From: Mesobacillus sp. AQ2
GTDB taxonomy: Bacteria > Bacillota > Bacilli > Bacillales > Cytobacillaceae
NCBI RefSeq assembly: GCF_030122805.1
Contig: NZ_CP126080.1
Span: 873,001 to 937,000, forward strand
Direction of reading: 5' to 3'
DNA length: 64,000 bases
Position numbers and translations under genes: made by a program. Shown piece by piece: positions 44,705 to 52,166 of this stretch; positions within the stretch are counted from its first letter, which is position 1, and each line of letters starts with the position of its first letter. Below the pieces are notes generated by a model. The model was not told the origin of the DNA. It saw only the letters and a list, made by a program, of their open reading frames with translations, and searched no databases.

Positions 44705-45154
44705 ATGCGGTTGTTTTTCAAAAGCTTATTCTTTATACTTTTAACCATTTGCTATATGGCCTTTATTTGGATTCAATCAAGTTACTTTGATCCTGAAAGT
44801 TTAGTGGGTATTTCCAGTTCATTGAGCAGATCTGTTTTTCTGCTTATCGGTGCTGCTTTGGAGTTAGCTCATCTTTTTCAATTTGGCTTGTTGTACTTAT
44901 GCATTATCCTTGTATTCCTCAGTTTAGGTAGGTTGCGAACCTGGCAAGAGGTAACTGCTGCTGTAATTGCTCTTGGGTACGGAATAGTTGATGAAATACA
45001 CCAGTTATATGTTCCGTTTCGATCCTTTTCTTTAGGAGACATTGTGAAGGATATAATAGGTATTTTTGTATTTTGGTGGTTGGTGCACCGGAATTATTAC
45101 TTTAAAAAGAGTTCAAAGTTTGGTCGCTGGTTAAGAAATGTAACATCAATTTAA
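44705..45154 (+). CDS. VanZ-family membrane protein
   Basis: A 149-residue membrane protein with four helices and the VanZ pattern YGIVDEIHQLYVPFRSFSLGD near residue 97, then a last helix. VanZ-like proteins are linked to glycopeptide or lipophilic antibiotic tolerance and often close exopolysaccharide operons. The ATG at 44705 is chosen because AAGGGTGG lies just before it. It is the last gene of the eps block; no clear terminator was seen before the next operator region. Confidence 0.82.
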   Translation: MRLFFKSLFFILLTICYMAFIWIQSSYFDPESLVGISSSLSRSVFLLIGAALELAHLFQFGLLYLCIILVFLSLGRLRTWQEVTAAVIALGYGIVDEIHQLYVPFRSFSLGDIVKDIIGIFVFWWLVHRNYYFKKSSKFGRWLRNVTSI

Positions 45155-45169
45155 ATAGCATTAAAGAAA

Positions 45170-45177
45170 TTGTCGAA
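45170..45177. promoter_or_regulatory. Perfect Spo0A box
   Basis: TTGTCGAA equals the Spo0A-binding consensus. It lies 5 bases before a SinR-type site and about 33 bases before the -10 of the second peptide cluster, so Spo0A-P control is inferred. Confidence 0.55.
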
Positions 45178-45182
45178 AACAT

Positions 45183-45216
45183 ATTCTTTAAAAAGAACAG
45201 AGTTTATTGTTATAAT
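45183..45216 (+). promoter_or_regulatory. Promoter of the second peptide cluster with SinR-type site
   Basis: ATTCTTTAAAAAGAAC (45183-45198) differs from the GTTCT-N6-AGAAC pattern at one base. TATAAT at 45211-45216 is a perfect -10, which puts the operator over the -35 zone. Confidence 0.6.
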
Positions 45217-45275
45217 AAAATGGCATAAGTAAAGAAGGCGAAGTGCGGAATACGCGCTATTATTTTAGTTTCATT

Positions 45276-45291
45276 GTTCTTTATAATGAAC
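45276..45291. promoter_or_regulatory. SinR-type operator just before the precursor ribosome site
   Basis: GTTCTTTATAATGAAC is a near-palindrome of the same class (one half-site base differs). It abuts the ribosome site AAGAGGAGG of the candidate precursor, so bound protein could block elongation. Confidence 0.6.
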
Positions 45292-45308
45292 AAGAGGAGG
45301 AACGTGTC

Positions 45309-45527
45309 ATGAAAGAAATTAAAATAAACGAAAGTCCACTAGTTTTAAGTCATCAGCCCATTAGTTTTGAAACTGCACAAAGTTGGAATCCTGGTTGTGG
45401 AAGGATTCCACCTAATAATGGTACAGAACCTGGAGGTGGTCATCCCGTAGGTCCGGTTAATCCTGGAAATGGTCATAACAATGGAAAGCATAATGGACAC
45501 TATAACGGTAATGATCGTTGTAATTAA
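45309..45527 (+). CDS. Candidate precursor peptide, Gly/Asn/His-rich, of a second peptide cluster
   Basis: A 72-residue protein with a strong ribosome site. The N-terminal third (MKEIKINESPLVLSHQPISF) looks like a leader. From about Trp26 it becomes rich in Gly, Asn, His and Pro: WNPGCGRIPPNNGTE, then PGGGHPVGPVNPGNGHNNG, then KHNGHYNGNDRCN. It has two Cys (30 and 71), one Trp, one Tyr (65) and only one Ser/Thr after residue 25 (Thr39). It lacks the lasso leader motif and a C-terminal Ser. Its place as first gene before kinase, PqqD-like, peptidase and ABC genes suggests a ribosomally made, modified and exported peptide. The His-rich tail might bind metal. I do not recognise the family. Confidence 0.72.
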   Translation: MKEIKINESPLVLSHQPISFETAQSWNPGCGRIPPNNGTEPGGGHPVGPVNPGNGHNNGKHNGHYNGNDRCN

Positions 45528-45557
45528 TTTTACTTTAATGATTTCGAGGAGATAGTT

Positions 45558-46334
45558 ATGACAAAAAAGCATGCGTTGTTTGGGAACCTTATAGTTTGTT
45601 TTGAGGATAAAACAAACGAACAAGTTTTTTATAGAACTTTTCAAATTTCTCCATCTAATAATGAACTGACAAATTTGAATGTCACAATTCTAGATGGATA
45701 CGGAGTTCCATTTCAGGATTACTATGTTCAAATCTCCAATGATACCAAGAAAATCTATTTCCGACGCGCAGACTATCTTATAGAAGCAAGTCATGACTAT
45801 GCAAAAGCTACCATCCACGTCCACGACGAACTAGCCTTAAAACATGCGCTAATGAATCTCTACAGCTCTTACATTGTCTATCACAATTGGGGTTTATTGA
45901 TTCATTCATCCTGCGCAATCGAGAATGGCAAGGCGCATATCTTCGCTGGTCATTCAGGAGCAGGGAAGTCGACTGCTGCAAGGCTATCGCAACCTCGTAA
46001 TCTATTATCGGACGAAGCCACAATCGTTAAAATCGAAGAGGATGGGATCACTGTATTTGATTCGCCTTTCCGCAGTGAATTGCAATCCACAGGTTATCAA
46101 CAGCCAACTCCATTAGCGGGAATAGAGCTTCTGCACCAGGCGGAGATTAACAGTCTGGAAAAGATGAGGAAGCCTGATGCACTATTATCACTGATGGATA
46201 AGGTGTTTTACTGGAGCCATGATCCGGCTGAAACGCAGCGGATTATGGGATTATTGCGGATCTTGGTTGAGAAGGTCCCTGTTTATGAACTGTATTTTCG
46301 TAAAGATCCTACATTTTGGGAGCTGATTTCATAA
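45558..46334 (+). CDS. HPr-kinase-like peptide kinase
   Basis: A 258-residue protein with P-loop GHSGAGKSTAA (about 136-146) and LLSDEATIVK (acidic metal site), the same fold class as the lasso kinase at 16598 but divergent. HPr-kinase-like proteins in peptide clusters phosphorylate the peptide. The precursor here lacks the usual C-terminal Ser, so the target residue is unclear. It starts 31 bases after the precursor and its stop overlaps the PqqD-like start (TAATG). Composition rises from AT-rich at the start to about 45% GC after 45780. Confidence 0.82.
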   Translation: MTKKHALFGNLIVCFEDKTNEQVFYRTFQISPSNNELTNLNVTILDGYGVPFQDYYVQISNDTKKIYFRRADYLIEASHDYAKATIHVHDELALKHALMNLYSSYIVYHNWGLLIHSSCAIENGKAHIFAGHSGAGKSTAARLSQPRNLLSDEATIVKIEEDGITVFDSPFRSELQSTGYQQPTPLAGIELLHQAEINSLEKMRKPDALLSLMDKVFYWSHDPAETQRIMGLLRILVEKVPVYELYFRKDPTFWELIS

Positions 46335-46594
46335 TGGTTCAATTTATTCAAAAAAATAGTTTTGAGGCAACCCATATTGAGGATGAGTGGATTATTCTGG
46401 ATACTGATCAATATACGGTCACAAGGCTTAATGACCTGGGGGGATTTTGCTGGCTGAAGCTTCGCGAAGCTCAGACGGTGAAGAGTCTGCACATGGCAAT
46501 TGACCAGGAATACGGTGCAGAGTGCGAAAATGAAGCTATTGATAAATTTCTATCTGATTTGGAGAAGTGTGGGTTGATTTGTCATGCTATTTGA
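46334..46594 (+). CDS. PqqD-like peptide-recognition protein
   Basis: An 86-residue winged-helix protein of the PqqD/RRE class: WIILDTDQYTVTRLNDLGGF, then CWLKLREAQTVKSLH and the C-terminal helix. It should bind the leader of the peptide encoded at 45309 and present it to the kinase and peptidase. The start overlaps the kinase stop (TAATG), and the next gene overlaps its end by 11 bases, so all are translationally coupled. Confidence 0.82.
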   Translation: MVQFIQKNSFEATHIEDEWIILDTDQYTVTRLNDLGGFCWLKLREAQTVKSLHMAIDQEYGAECENEAIDKFLSDLEKCGLICHAI

Positions 46595-47075
46595 TCTTGA
46601 AACAATTCGTTTTTTAAAGGTTGCGATTGAGAAGGATGGCTTTCTTGAATTGCCTGCTCATGGGAACAGCATGTTTCCTCTAATCCAGAGAGGGGATGTA
46701 TGCAAATTCGTACCATGCAGCCCGGGTTCTTTTGGGAAGGGAGAGATCATTTTATTCCACACCGATCACGGACAATTGATTGCTCACCGGTTTATCCGTT
46801 CAGAATCAAATGATGGCTTCCAACATTATCTTTTCAAAGGCGATACAAATCTTGGATATGATTTTCCCGCAACCCCTGAACAACTCATCGGAAAGCTTTC
46901 TTCTATTAAAAAGAATAGACACAATCTATCTGTGCATAGTTCCTCAGTTGAACTATGGGCAAAGCTGATCACGACCTTGCCTGTCCTGTCGGGAATCTTG
47001 AGGAAGTATCTTAACTGGAAATCTCATTATGCAGAAATGTGGAGTACCTTATGGCGAAAGTTAAACAGCTTATAA
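46584..47075 (+). CDS. S26-type (Ser-His) signal-peptidase-like leader peptidase
   Basis: A 163-residue protein with the motifs of ER/SipW-type signal peptidases in order: HGNSMFPLI (nucleophile Ser), GDVCKFV, IAHRFI (His replacing Lys as base) and FKGDTNLG. No N-terminal membrane anchor is present; a hydrophobic stretch near 130-145 may dock it to the membrane. It takes the position that the B2 cysteine protease has in the lasso cluster and is therefore the likely leader peptidase of this pathway. It overlaps the genes on both sides. Confidence 0.75.
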   Translation: MLFDLETIRFLKVAIEKDGFLELPAHGNSMFPLIQRGDVCKFVPCSPGSFGKGEIILFHTDHGQLIAHRFIRSESNDGFQHYLFKGDTNLGYDFPATPEQLIGKLSSIKKNRHNLSVHSSSVELWAKLITTLPVLSGILRKYLNWKSHYAEMWSTLWRKLNSL

Positions 47076-48862
47076 CGATTGCGAATCAATATTTTTCTAT
47101 GAAGGATATCCGTAATACCTTTTCGATGTTGAAGCCGTTTTTCCTTAGACATTGGAAGGCTTATTCGGCACTCCTTTTTTTGTTACTGTTCGATATTTTC
47201 TTTACCATTGCTTTTGCCTGGTTCTTTGGGAATATTACCGACGCGGCGATCCGCAGTGATTTTGAGGAATTGAAAAGACTGATTCCGATTGGGATTGGGC
47301 TTACTGTTCTGAACATCATTTCGAATTTCTGTGATATTTATTTTGAAACGATTGCTTCAAATGGCTTGAAAAAGGATTTGAAAGAACATTTATTCAAGCA
47401 TATTCTCAGCCTGCCTGCAGGTGTTGCCTCCAACCTTCGTTCCGGCGATCTTCTTTCGTATTTTACCAATGATATTCATAGCATAGATGGTGTCACTGGC
47501 AGCAGCTTGATTAATCTAATCCGTCTGCCGCTCACCTATATTGCAGTCCTCATTTATCTCTTCCAAATTAACTGGTTTTTGTCCATGATAAGCATCCTTA
47601 TCGCTCCGATAGCGATTGTCGCGGGTGCGGGATTTGGCTTGCTGCTGAAACGGAATGGGCGCAAGCTTCATAGTTTGATTGCTCAAATCAACAATACTTT
47701 AAGTGAAACTTTCCAGGGCTTCCAAGTTATACGCTCTTTTACGCTGGAGAAGAAGGTCTTTGAAAAATTCACTCGTGAAAACGATGATTATTTCAAATTA
47801 GAGCTTGAAAACGCGAAGCTGCAGGGCTGGTATTATTCCGGTGGGTACCTGATTAGTTCTGTTGTTTTTCTTACTTGTCTGTCACTCGGTGCATATTTTG
47901 TCTACCAAAAAGAAATGTCGATTGGCTCTTTATTAACCTTTACCAATCTCGTTGGTTATCTTGTTTATCCGCTAACTGGCCTGGCGGGACAATGGGCAGG
48001 TTTTCAGAGATCAATTACAGCAATCGAGAGAATCATTGAATTGGTTGAAAAACCAGTAGCATCCTTAGAATTACCAACTAACTTACCGGTAAAACACAGT
48101 ATGAAATCAATAGAGTTTAAGAATATTACTTTCAGTTACGATGAAAATAAAATGATTTTTTCAAACTTAAGCATGCAAATTCCAACAGGGAAAATGACCG
48201 CTCTTGTAGGTCCGAGCGGGGCAGGGAAAACGACGTTATTCAATCTACTTCAAGGTTTTTATCAGCCTCAAGCAGGTCGGATTTTAATAGACGGCATTTC
48301 CACAGAAGAAATGACACTGTCAGAATTAAGAAGCTCCATTGCCCATGTGCCACAAGAGACATTTCTATTTGCCGGAACCATCCGTGAAAATCTTTCCTTA
48401 GTGAGAGAAGGAATCTTAGAGGAGGAAATGATCGAGGCTGCAAAACAGGCCTGCATCCATGACTTCATAATGGGACTCCCTCAAGGATATGATTCGGAGA
48501 TTGGTGAACGGGGAATTAAGCTTTCTGGCGGGCAAAAGCAGCGAATCGCTATTGCAAGAGCCATCTTAAAGGATGCCCCAATTCTGCTGCTAGATGAAGC
48601 GACCTCTGCTTTGGATAGTCATACTGAATCGGAGGTAAAACAAGCACTTGAACATTTAATGAGAGGAAAGACGACCATTGTGATTGCTCACAGGTTATCC
48701 ACAATCCAGAATGCTGATCAAATTATTGTGCTGGATGAAGGAGAAGTAGTACAAATGGGTATTCATGAGGAGTTGATTTCAGAAAATGGTCTCTACAGAA
48801 AGCTGAATTCATCTGTACTGAAGCCTAAAAAGTCTGAACATCTATACTTGATATCTAAGTGA
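47051..48862 (+). CDS. ABC exporter of the second peptide cluster
   Basis: A 603-residue half-size exporter with six N-terminal helices and an ATPase: Walker A GPSGAGKTT, Q-loop QETF, signature LSGGQKQR, Walker B ILLLDEATSALD and AHRLST. There is no C39 peptidase domain, so processing must be done by another protein, probably the S26-type peptidase encoded before it. ATG at 47051 follows TGGAG; a GTG at 47039 is also open. Confidence 0.87.
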   Translation: MAKVKQLITIANQYFSMKDIRNTFSMLKPFFLRHWKAYSALLFLLLFDIFFTIAFAWFFGNITDAAIRSDFEELKRLIPIGIGLTVLNIISNFCDIYFETIASNGLKKDLKEHLFKHILSLPAGVASNLRSGDLLSYFTNDIHSIDGVTGSSLINLIRLPLTYIAVLIYLFQINWFLSMISILIAPIAIVAGAGFGLLLKRNGRKLHSLIAQINNTLSETFQGFQVIRSFTLEKKVFEKFTRENDDYFKLELENAKLQGWYYSGGYLISSVVFLTCLSLGAYFVYQKEMSIGSLLTFTNLVGYLVYPLTGLAGQWAGFQRSITAIERIIELVEKPVASLELPTNLPVKHSMKSIEFKNITFSYDENKMIFSNLSMQIPTGKMTALVGPSGAGKTTLFNLLQGFYQPQAGRILIDGISTEEMTLSELRSSIAHVPQETFLFAGTIRENLSLVREGILEEEMIEAAKQACIHDFIMGLPQGYDSEIGERGIKLSGGQKQRIAIARAILKDAPILLLDEATSALDSHTESEVKQALEHLMRGKTTIVIAHRLSTIQNADQIIVLDEGEVVQMGIHEELISENGLYRKLNSSVLKPKKSEHLYLISK

Positions 48863-48876
48863 ATGGAGTTATGAAC

Positions 48877-49869
48877 ATGATAAATCAATTGATGGCAGCG
48901 TTATATATAAATGAAATTGAGTTGCCATGTGATGAAGTCTATTATGAGCAGCTTTTAACAAATCAGGACATAGATTCAATCTCCACTCAGCTCTATCATT
49001 TGTTGAAAATACAAGGAAAGCTTGAGCGAGTACCAGACTTTTTCCGCCAATATTTATACGAGCAGTACCTTCAAACCATACAGCTTAATTTATTTGTAAA
49101 ACACGAAACAACTCAGATTCTCAATGCTTTTGAGGATCGAGGTATGAAAGTCATCACACTAAAGGGTGTCTGCTTCGCGGAATCCTATTTCGGGAGCTTA
49201 GGGGCGAGGAAGACATCTGATATAGATCTGTTGGTGAAGACCGATGATGTTGATGCAACCGTAAAATTAGTGAACCAACTAGGTTTTACAGTGGAAGAGG
49301 AGAAAATTCCTGGTCATTTTCATTGCAGTTACAGTAAGATGCTTCCTGGATCAAAAATTCCTCTCGTGGTTGAACTGCATTGGGATTTACTGAAGGAGTC
49401 AACAGCCCAGTTTAATATAGAAGAATTTTGGCTGGCAGCAAAGCCATTAGGTCAATACTCTTCGGTTAAAGAGTTATCAAGACCCCATGTATTTTACATG
49501 ATTGTTCTGCATGGATGGCGCCACAATCTTGACTCTCTAAAATACTATTTGGATATTATTCAGATGATTTATTTTTTGAAGGATGATTTAGACTTTGATC
49601 TATTAATAAAAATCGCTGAAAGGCACAAAACCAAAAAAAGGATTATCCGGACACTATCCTCCGTATATCAAGAATTTCCTTTCCTGGAATGTATAAAGCC
49701 TTTTCCTTATAAATCTAGCAAGAAGTATTTAGATTTTAACAGTAAAAAGGAAGGAAGCAACATTTACCAAAAATATTCAGATTTTATCAATTATCAATAT
49801 TTTAGTTATGACACTCCAAATCATACGATTAAGGAAATACTTGCTACAATCATTCCGGCCAAGAAATAG
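48877..49869 (+). CDS. Nucleotidyltransferase-like tailoring protein (NTP_transf_5 family)
   Basis: A 330-residue protein related to the one at 18301: TLKGVCFAESYFGSLGARKT then SDIDLLV near residue 100, followed by VELHWDLL. It contains the DxD-type metal-binding pair. In lasso clusters such proteins decorate the phosphorylated peptide. Here it may do the same to the product of the 45309 gene. ATG at 48877 has GGAG with 8-base spacing; a GTG at 48859 overlaps the ABC stop. Confidence 0.78.
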   Translation: MINQLMAALYINEIELPCDEVYYEQLLTNQDIDSISTQLYHLLKIQGKLERVPDFFRQYLYEQYLQTIQLNLFVKHETTQILNAFEDRGMKVITLKGVCFAESYFGSLGARKTSDIDLLVKTDDVDATVKLVNQLGFTVEEEKIPGHFHCSYSKMLPGSKIPLVVELHWDLLKESTAQFNIEEFWLAAKPLGQYSSVKELSRPHVFYMIVLHGWRHNLDSLKYYLDIIQMIYFLKDDLDFDLLIKIAERHKTKKRIIRTLSSVYQEFPFLECIKPFPYKSSKKYLDFNSKKEGSNIYQKYSDFINYQYFSYDTPNHTIKEILATIIPAKK

Positions 49870-49900
49870 TGTTACCAGCGAGATGCATGGGAATAATAAT

Positions 49901-50218
49901 ATGAAAAGGAAGGTGATGCACTTGGTCCTGTTATTCTATTGTTTTTCCCTTCTCAATCTCATCGACGCAGTCTTAACAGTTGCCGGAATTGAAAGTTCAC
50001 TAATAACTGAAGCAAATCCATTGATGGAGATGATCTATTCATTTGGTCTTGGAGTATTCATTGCGCTGAAAGTTCTTCTTTCTGTGGCTTTAGTATTGCT
50101 TACACTGTATAAAAAAGTACCAAAATCAAAGCTCGTAAAAGGTCTGACACTATTTGCTGCTGCTAGTTACACTGCTGTCATTGGCTTGCATAGTTTCTGG
50201 CTGGTCCGCCTTGCCTGA
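49901..50218 (+). CDS. Small DUF5658-like membrane protein
   Basis: A 105-residue protein with three hydrophobic helices (about 5-27, 42-62 and 80-100). The loop SLLNLIDAVLTVAGIESSLI and EANPLMEMI resemble DUF5658 proteins, whose function is unknown. The start may alternatively be ATG 49883. It is the last gene of the second peptide cluster and could be an immunity or auxiliary membrane protein, but that is speculation. Confidence 0.6.
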   Translation: MKRKVMHLVLLFYCFSLLNLIDAVLTVAGIESSLITEANPLMEMIYSFGLGVFIALKVLLSVALVLLTLYKKVPKSKLVKGLTLFAAASYTAVIGLHSFWLVRLA

Positions 50219-50357
50219 TCAGTCAGACCATATTTTTTAACTCCCCCAATATATACTTCGAAATGTTCACTTCTTTTTACTATTTTCATATTCAATAACG
50301 ATTTTAACAGGCGTATAATTTTTCTTATAAATGTATAAGAAAGAAGGCGTATTGTAC

Positions 50358-51893
50358 ATGTTTCAGACGCTGAAGCGTGAGCTTTTGGCCGGGATTACGG
50401 TTTCGGTTGTGGCGCTGCCACTGGCATTGGCTTTTGGGATGCAGGCGACGGGTAATTCTGATGGTGCTATCATTGGTTTGTATGGTGCCATAATCACGGG
50501 TTTCTTTGCGGCTTTGTTTGGCGGGACTAAGAGCCAGGTTACGGGTCCGACTGGGCCGATTACAATTATTTTTACAGGGATTGTTGCGACTCAAGGTTTG
50601 GAGTATGCGTTCATTGCCGCATTCATGGGCGGGTTATTTCAAATTGTTTTTGGGTTGCTGAAGGCCGGGAATTATTTAAAATTCATTCCGTTACCGGTGG
50701 TTAGCGGTTTTATGAACGGGATTGCCATCATCATTATTATGGGGCAGCTGCAGTATGTGACAGGCAGCTTTTTGGTTGTGCTGTTGACGATTGTCTTTAT
50801 GCTGGTTGCGATGAAATGGATCAAGGTTATCCCGCCAAGTCTGATGGCACTGATTCTGGGTACAGTGGCGGTAATCCTTCTGGAAAAAGTGTTTCCTGCT
50901 GTACATTTTACATTGCCATTTATAAACGATTTCATATTCTTTGATAGTGTAGATAGGATTGGCGAAATTCCAAAAGGGCTTCCCCAATTCCATCTGCCAA
51001 TTACGGACTTAGGCACGATCATTCAATTGATTCCTGCGGCATTAAGTATCGCGGTTCTTGGATCTATAGACTCTTTGCTTACGTCTGTTGTAATGGACAA
51101 TATGACAGGCACGAAGCACAAGAGCAACAAGGAATTGATCGGCCAGGGGATTGGCAACACGCTTGCTGGTTTGTTTGGTGCGATGCCTGGTGCAGGTGCA
51201 ACTGTCCGTTCTGTTGTCAATTTGCGCAGTGGTGGCCAAACTGCTCTGTCAGCGATGGTCCACAGCGTCGCCCTGCTACTTTTCATGCTAGTGTTCGGAC
51301 CGTTTGCTGAGGAGATACCGCTTGCAGTGCTTGCCGGGATATTGATCATGACAGGGATTACGATGTTTGATTATGACAGTTTGAAAATTCTTAAGGACGA
51401 GCCGAAAACCGATGCTGCAGTGATGCTGGTGACAATGATCTTAACTGTAGCCATTGACCTGATGGTCGCGGTGGGCGTTGGAATTGTGATGAGCGCGCTG
51501 ATTTTTATGAAGCGGATGAGCGATGAAGGCTTCAAAATCACCAGTAGGTTTGAAAATAGTTTAAAAGTGTACACGCTCGAAGGACCGCTATATTTTGGTG
51601 CGACCGAATTGATCACTAAAACGATTAGTTCGGATAGCAGTGAGGATATCGTGATTGATATCGAAAAAGTCACTATAGTCGATGCTTCGGGAGCATTACT
51701 CCTGCTCCAACTTAAAGATCAATTGAAAGAACGTGGCCAGAACCTTTATCTAGTCGGCAACGACCTTGACCTCGGCGGGATCCTTCGCAAGATGAATATA
51801 TTCCATGAATTTGGCACAACTGGGCATTTTGAAACCATGGAAGAATTAATCACTTTTTTAAAGTTCAATAACAAATTAGTTCACGGTGCCTGA
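50358..51893 (+). CDS. SulP family anion transporter with STAS domain
   Basis: A 511-residue transporter with about 12-14 helices followed by a C-terminal STAS domain (from about 420; IDIEKVTIVDASGALLLLQL). The N-terminal region AGITVSVVALPLALAFGMQATG is typical of SulP proteins, which carry sulfate, bicarbonate or other anions. I prefer ATG 50358 because the ATG at 50331 has no ribosome site. Monocistronic; a terminator overlaps the stop. Confidence 0.87.
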   Translation: MFQTLKRELLAGITVSVVALPLALAFGMQATGNSDGAIIGLYGAIITGFFAALFGGTKSQVTGPTGPITIIFTGIVATQGLEYAFIAAFMGGLFQIVFGLLKAGNYLKFIPLPVVSGFMNGIAIIIIMGQLQYVTGSFLVVLLTIVFMLVAMKWIKVIPPSLMALILGTVAVILLEKVFPAVHFTLPFINDFIFFDSVDRIGEIPKGLPQFHLPITDLGTIIQLIPAALSIAVLGSIDSLLTSVVMDNMTGTKHKSNKELIGQGIGNTLAGLFGAMPGAGATVRSVVNLRSGGQTALSAMVHSVALLLFMLVFGPFAEEIPLAVLAGILIMTGITMFDYDSLKILKDEPKTDAAVMLVTMILTVAIDLMVAVGVGIVMSALIFMKRMSDEGFKITSRFENSLKVYTLEGPLYFGATELITKTISSDSSEDIVIDIEKVTIVDASGALLLLQLKDQLKERGQNLYLVGNDLDLGGILRKMNIFHEFGTTGHFETMEELITFLKFNNKLVHGA

Positions 51894-51920
51894 GTAAAAT
51901 CAGGCACTATTTATTTTTTT
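51887..51920 (+). terminator. Intrinsic terminator after the SulP gene
   Basis: GTGCCTGA (51887-51894) pairs with TCAGGCAC (51901-51908), followed by a T-rich tract. Confidence 0.85.
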
Positions 51921-51989
51921 ATAAAAATATTGCCAATTTTTCCTTTAACAGGTACAATATGAAAGTATTAACTTAAGGAGGCAGTCGAA

Positions 51990-52061
51990 ATGATTGATTT
52001 GAATCAAGCAACTAAGACAATTTCATATGTTTTACCTTCGGCCTGCCTGTATTGTGTGTAG
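51990..52061 (+). pseudogene. Very small hydrophobic ORF, probably frameshifted
   Basis: A good ribosome site (AAGGAGG) precedes the 23-codon frame MIDLNQATKTISYVLPSACL then YCV. One extra base near 52040 (for example TTTCGG) would instead continue as GLPVLCVVALIFVMKNN, a membrane helix. So this looks like a small membrane peptide gene broken by one base. Its role is unknown. Confidence 0.35.
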
Positions 52062-52097
52062 TAGCGCTTATTTTTGTCATGAAAAATAACTGCCTAA

Positions 52098-52126
52098 CCA
52101 TAGACTCAGATGTCTGTGGTTTTTTT
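52098..52126 (+). terminator. Intrinsic terminator before the ABC-2 operon
   Basis: CCATAGAC pairs with GTCTGTGG (one G-U), followed by a T7 run. Confidence 0.75.
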
Positions 52127-52166
52127 GTGCCTGAAAATCGAATGTATGTTCTTGGAGAGTGATAAT

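Noticed and set aside
45309..45527. Second lasso peptide precursor
   Set aside because: There is no W/YxxPxL leader motif, no Thr before a Gly/Ala core with an acid at 7-9, and no cyclase in the cluster.
45309..45527. Double-glycine leader bacteriocin
   Set aside because: The Gly-Gly at residues 42-44 is deep in a repeat-like region, and the exporter lacks a C39 peptidase domain.
45558..46334. Metabolic HPr kinase/phosphorylase
   Set aside because: Only the kinase core is similar, the N-terminal domain differs, and the gene is translationally coupled to peptide genes.
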